From: JANQRV01 sp964533785
GTDB taxonomy: Bacteria; Bacteroidota; Bacteroidia; Chitinophagales; Saprospiraceae
DNA: 7,306 nucleotides
Assembly (NCBI GenBank): GCA_964533785.1
Contig: CAZHNG010000340.1
Location: 1-7,306 of the forward strand
Reading direction: 5' to 3'
This document shows, one piece after another, positions 5,742-7,306 of this stretch (positions are counted from its first letter, which is position 1; the number at the start of each line of letters is the position of its first letter). Both the position numbers and the translations under genes were made by a program. The notes below the pieces were generated by a model that was not told the DNA's origin, did no database searches, and worked only from the letters and a program-made list of their open reading frames with translations.

Positions 5742-7195
5742 ATATCTACAACGAAGCTGCATTTAAATTAGGCCGCTACCATTCCCGGCGGTATTTTCTA
5801 CGTCAGTGTATCGGTGGACTCGGGTCGATGGCACTGGCTTCCATGTTGGGTTGTTCGGCAGAGGAAACCATTTCCGAAAACCCTATAAATCGCTGGGCAC
5901 GTACTGATTTTATCCCCCGGGCCAAGCGCATCATCTTTTTGCATATGGCCGGTGCGCCCTCTCAATTGGAGTTATTCGACTATAAACCCGTTTTGCAAAA
6001 ATATGACGGCCGGCCGTGTCCACCGTCATTGATGGAAGGGAAGCGTTTTGCTTTTCTTCAGGGAATGCCAAAAATGATGGGGCCGCAAGCTACTTTTAAA
6101 AGAGTAGGGAAATCGGGTACCTGGTTATCCCACCATCTTCCTCATTTAGCGGATTGGGTAGATGATATCTGCTTTTTAAAAGCGATGCATACGGACGAGT
6201 TTAATCACGCGCCCGCCCAGCTATTCATGCATACGGGGAGCCCCCGCCTTGGCCGCCCGAGTATGGGCTCCTGGATGATCTACGGTCTGGGTTCGGAAAA
6301 TGAAAACCTGCCCGGATTCGTCGTACTGACATCCGGTAGTGATCCAAGTGCGGGCAAAAGCATCTGGGGGAGTGGTTTCCTGCCTTCTTTATACCAGGGG
6401 GTACAATGTCGTTCGCAGGGCGATCCCATTTTATTTTTAAACAATCCCGAGCAGGTCGACGCTCATCTTCGGAAAAAATCGATCGAGGCGATCAACGAGA
6501 TCAATCGCGCGGAATACGAACAAGTTGGTGACCCGGAAATTTTGTCGCGGATCTCACAGTACGAACTGGCTTTTCGCATGCAGGCTGAGGTGCCGGAAGT
6601 AATGGACATTACGGCCGAACCCGATTACATCCACGAAATGTACGGTACGCAACCGGGAAGGATCTCTTTTGCCAATAATTGCCTGTTAGCCCGCCGCCTG
6701 GCGGAAAGGGGTGTTCGCTTTATCCAGTTGTACGACAATGCCTGGGATCACCACGGTGCCGGAAAAGGCAATGGTGTTGTTGACGGTCTGGCGCGCGCTT
6801 GTCAAAACATCGATCAACCCATTGCCGCGCTATTAGCCGACCTCAAAATGCGCGGTCTGTGGGAAGATACGCTGGTAGTTTGGGGCGGAGAATTCGGCCG
6901 GACACCCATGATGGAAACGCGTGCTTCCGGCGCTGATTACCGCGGCCGCGATCACCACAGCGAAGCTTTTACGATGTGGCTGGCGGGTGGTGGCATCAAA
7001 GGCGGATTAAGCTACGGCAAAACGGATGAGCTTGGGTATTATGGTATTGAAGACCGGGTACACGTCCATGATTTACAGGCTACTATTTTGCATTGTATGG
7101 GCTTGGATCACGAGCAGCTGACGTATCAATTTCAGGGGCGGGATTTTCGGTTGACGGATGTACACGGTAGGGTGGTGGAGGATGTTTTGGCCTGA
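5738..7195 (+). CDS. DUF1501 protein, Tat-dependent lipoprotein of the alkaline phosphatase/sulfatase fold
   Basis: This 485-residue protein has a twin-arginine motif SRRYFLRQ (16-23), a hydrophobic region, and a lipobox-like SMLGC ending at Cys39, so export in folded form and lipid anchoring are both likely. The mature domain is the full length of DUF1501, a family related in fold to sulfatases and alkaline phosphatases. It starts with FLHMAGAPSQLELFDYKP (67-84), the counterpart of the GGPSxxDxFDxKP segment of the family, with Glu78 where Asp is common. Likely metal-site residues are Asp333, Asp337 and His338 in DNAWDHHG, Glu385 in WGGEFGRTP, and Asp405, His406 and His407 in GRDHH. The metal-site assignment is by family pattern, not proven. 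It is often annotated as a sulfatase, but I see no CxPxR sulfatase motif, so sulfatase activity should not be assumed. The start overlaps the preceding stop (ATGA), which ties expression to the cytochrome/DUF1553 partner, a pairing well known in Planctomycetes. Confidence 0.95.
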   Translation: MNIYNEAAFKLGRYHSRRYFLRQCIGGLGSMALASMLGCSAEETISENPINRWARTDFIPRAKRIIFLHMAGAPSQLELFDYKPVLQKYDGRPCPPSLMEGKRFAFLQGMPKMMGPQATFKRVGKSGTWLSHHLPHLADWVDDICFLKAMHTDEFNHAPAQLFMHTGSPRLGRPSMGSWMIYGLGSENENLPGFVVLTSGSDPSAGKSIWGSGFLPSLYQGVQCRSQGDPILFLNNPEQVDAHLRKKSIEAINEINRAEYEQVGDPEILSRISQYELAFRMQAEVPEVMDITAEPDYIHEMYGTQPGRISFANNCLLARRLAERGVRFIQLYDNAWDHHGAGKGNGVVDGLARACQNIDQPIAALLADLKMRGLWEDTLVVWGGEFGRTPMMETRASGADYRGRDHHSEAFTMWLAGGGIKGGLSYGKTDELGYYGIEDRVHVHDLQATILHCMGLDHEQLTYQFQGRDFRLTDVHGRVVEDVLA

Positions 7196-7263
7196 GAGCC
7201 CAGCTGGACTTTAGCTCAATAATATTCACTAGTTTAACAGGTGATATGGTCATATTTGGACTT
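7196..7263. other. Downstream non-coding flank
   Basis: This is short sequence after the DUF1501 stop with no ORF that I would call. GAGC (7196-7199) and GCTC (7214-7217) could pair in a 4-base stem around the palindrome CCAGCTGG, but no T-tract follows, so I do not call a terminator. The operon end is therefore not visible here. Confidence 0.5.
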
Positions 7264-7298
7264 TTGACGCTAGACACTAGACGCTAGATTTTAGACAA
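7264..7298. repeat. Degenerate heptanucleotide tandem repeat, unit TAGACRC
   Basis: Five adjacent 7-base units can be read: TTGACGC, TAGACAC, TAGACGC, TAGATTT, TAGACAA. The two central units differ by one base and the outer ones have decayed. The array lies in non-coding DNA after the operon and may be trimmed by decay rather than by the window end. Short heptamer arrays of this style occur in intergenic DNA of some bacteria (STRR repeats of cyanobacteria are the classic case); whether this one is a genome-wide family here cannot be seen from one copy. Confidence 0.6.
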
Positions 7299-7306
7299 CA
7301 AACCGC

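Noticed and set aside
5738..7195. Calling the DUF1501 protein a sulfatase
   Set aside because: The fold is related, but I find no CxPxR or SxPxR formylglycine motif, so the reaction is not supported by the sequence.
7196..7217. Possible terminator after the DUF1501 gene
   Set aside because: Only a 4-base GAGC/GCTC stem can form at the base and no run of T follows it.

Overview
The window looks like a chromosomal fragment from a Bacteroidota bacterium, most likely of the Saprospiria type (Lewinella or Haliscomenobacter relatives). This is an inference. It rests on the lipoprotein-rich protein complement, the style of the M1 peptidase (GGMEH and KEVFANF motif variants), the lack of clear Shine-Dalgarno sequences, and one exact match to the Bacteroidota promoter consensus (TTTG, then TAnnTTTG). 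No rRNA, tRNA, CRISPR array, transposase or phage gene is visible.

Layout: (1) Positions 1-1592, minus strand, hold the N-terminal 530 residues of a lipoprotein M1-family metallopeptidase that runs off the left edge. (2) Positions 1593-1857 are a divergent intergenic region with a doubtful 41-residue ORF and a weak candidate promoter. (3) Positions 1858-2886, plus strand, encode a Tat-exported aldo/keto reductase with an intact Asp-Tyr-Lys-His tetrad. (4) Positions 2887-3017 hold a strong candidate promoter with a dyad and direct repeats built around it. (5) Positions 3018-5741, plus strand, encode a large lipoprotein with a c-type cytochrome domain (PSCyt1), DUF1549 (PSCyt2), a CBM6-like carbohydrate-binding domain and DUF1553 (PSD1). 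(6) Positions 5738-7195, plus strand, overlap the previous stop codon as ATGA and encode a Tat-dependent DUF1501 lipoprotein of the alkaline phosphatase/sulfatase fold. (7) Positions 7196-7306 are non-coding and end in a degenerate heptanucleotide tandem repeat.

The three plus-strand genes look like one functional cassette. All three products carry export signals: Tat for the reductase and the DUF1501 protein, Sec lipoprotein for the haem protein. The DUF1549/DUF1553 plus DUF1501 pair is a known, functionally unassigned partnership, very abundant in Planctomycetes and Verrucomicrobia and also found in Bacteroidota. The CBM6-like insert and the reductase upstream suggest work on a carbohydrate or sugar-derived substrate at the cell envelope, but no substrate can be read from the sequence. 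The M1 peptidase is transcribed divergently and is probably an unrelated neighbour.
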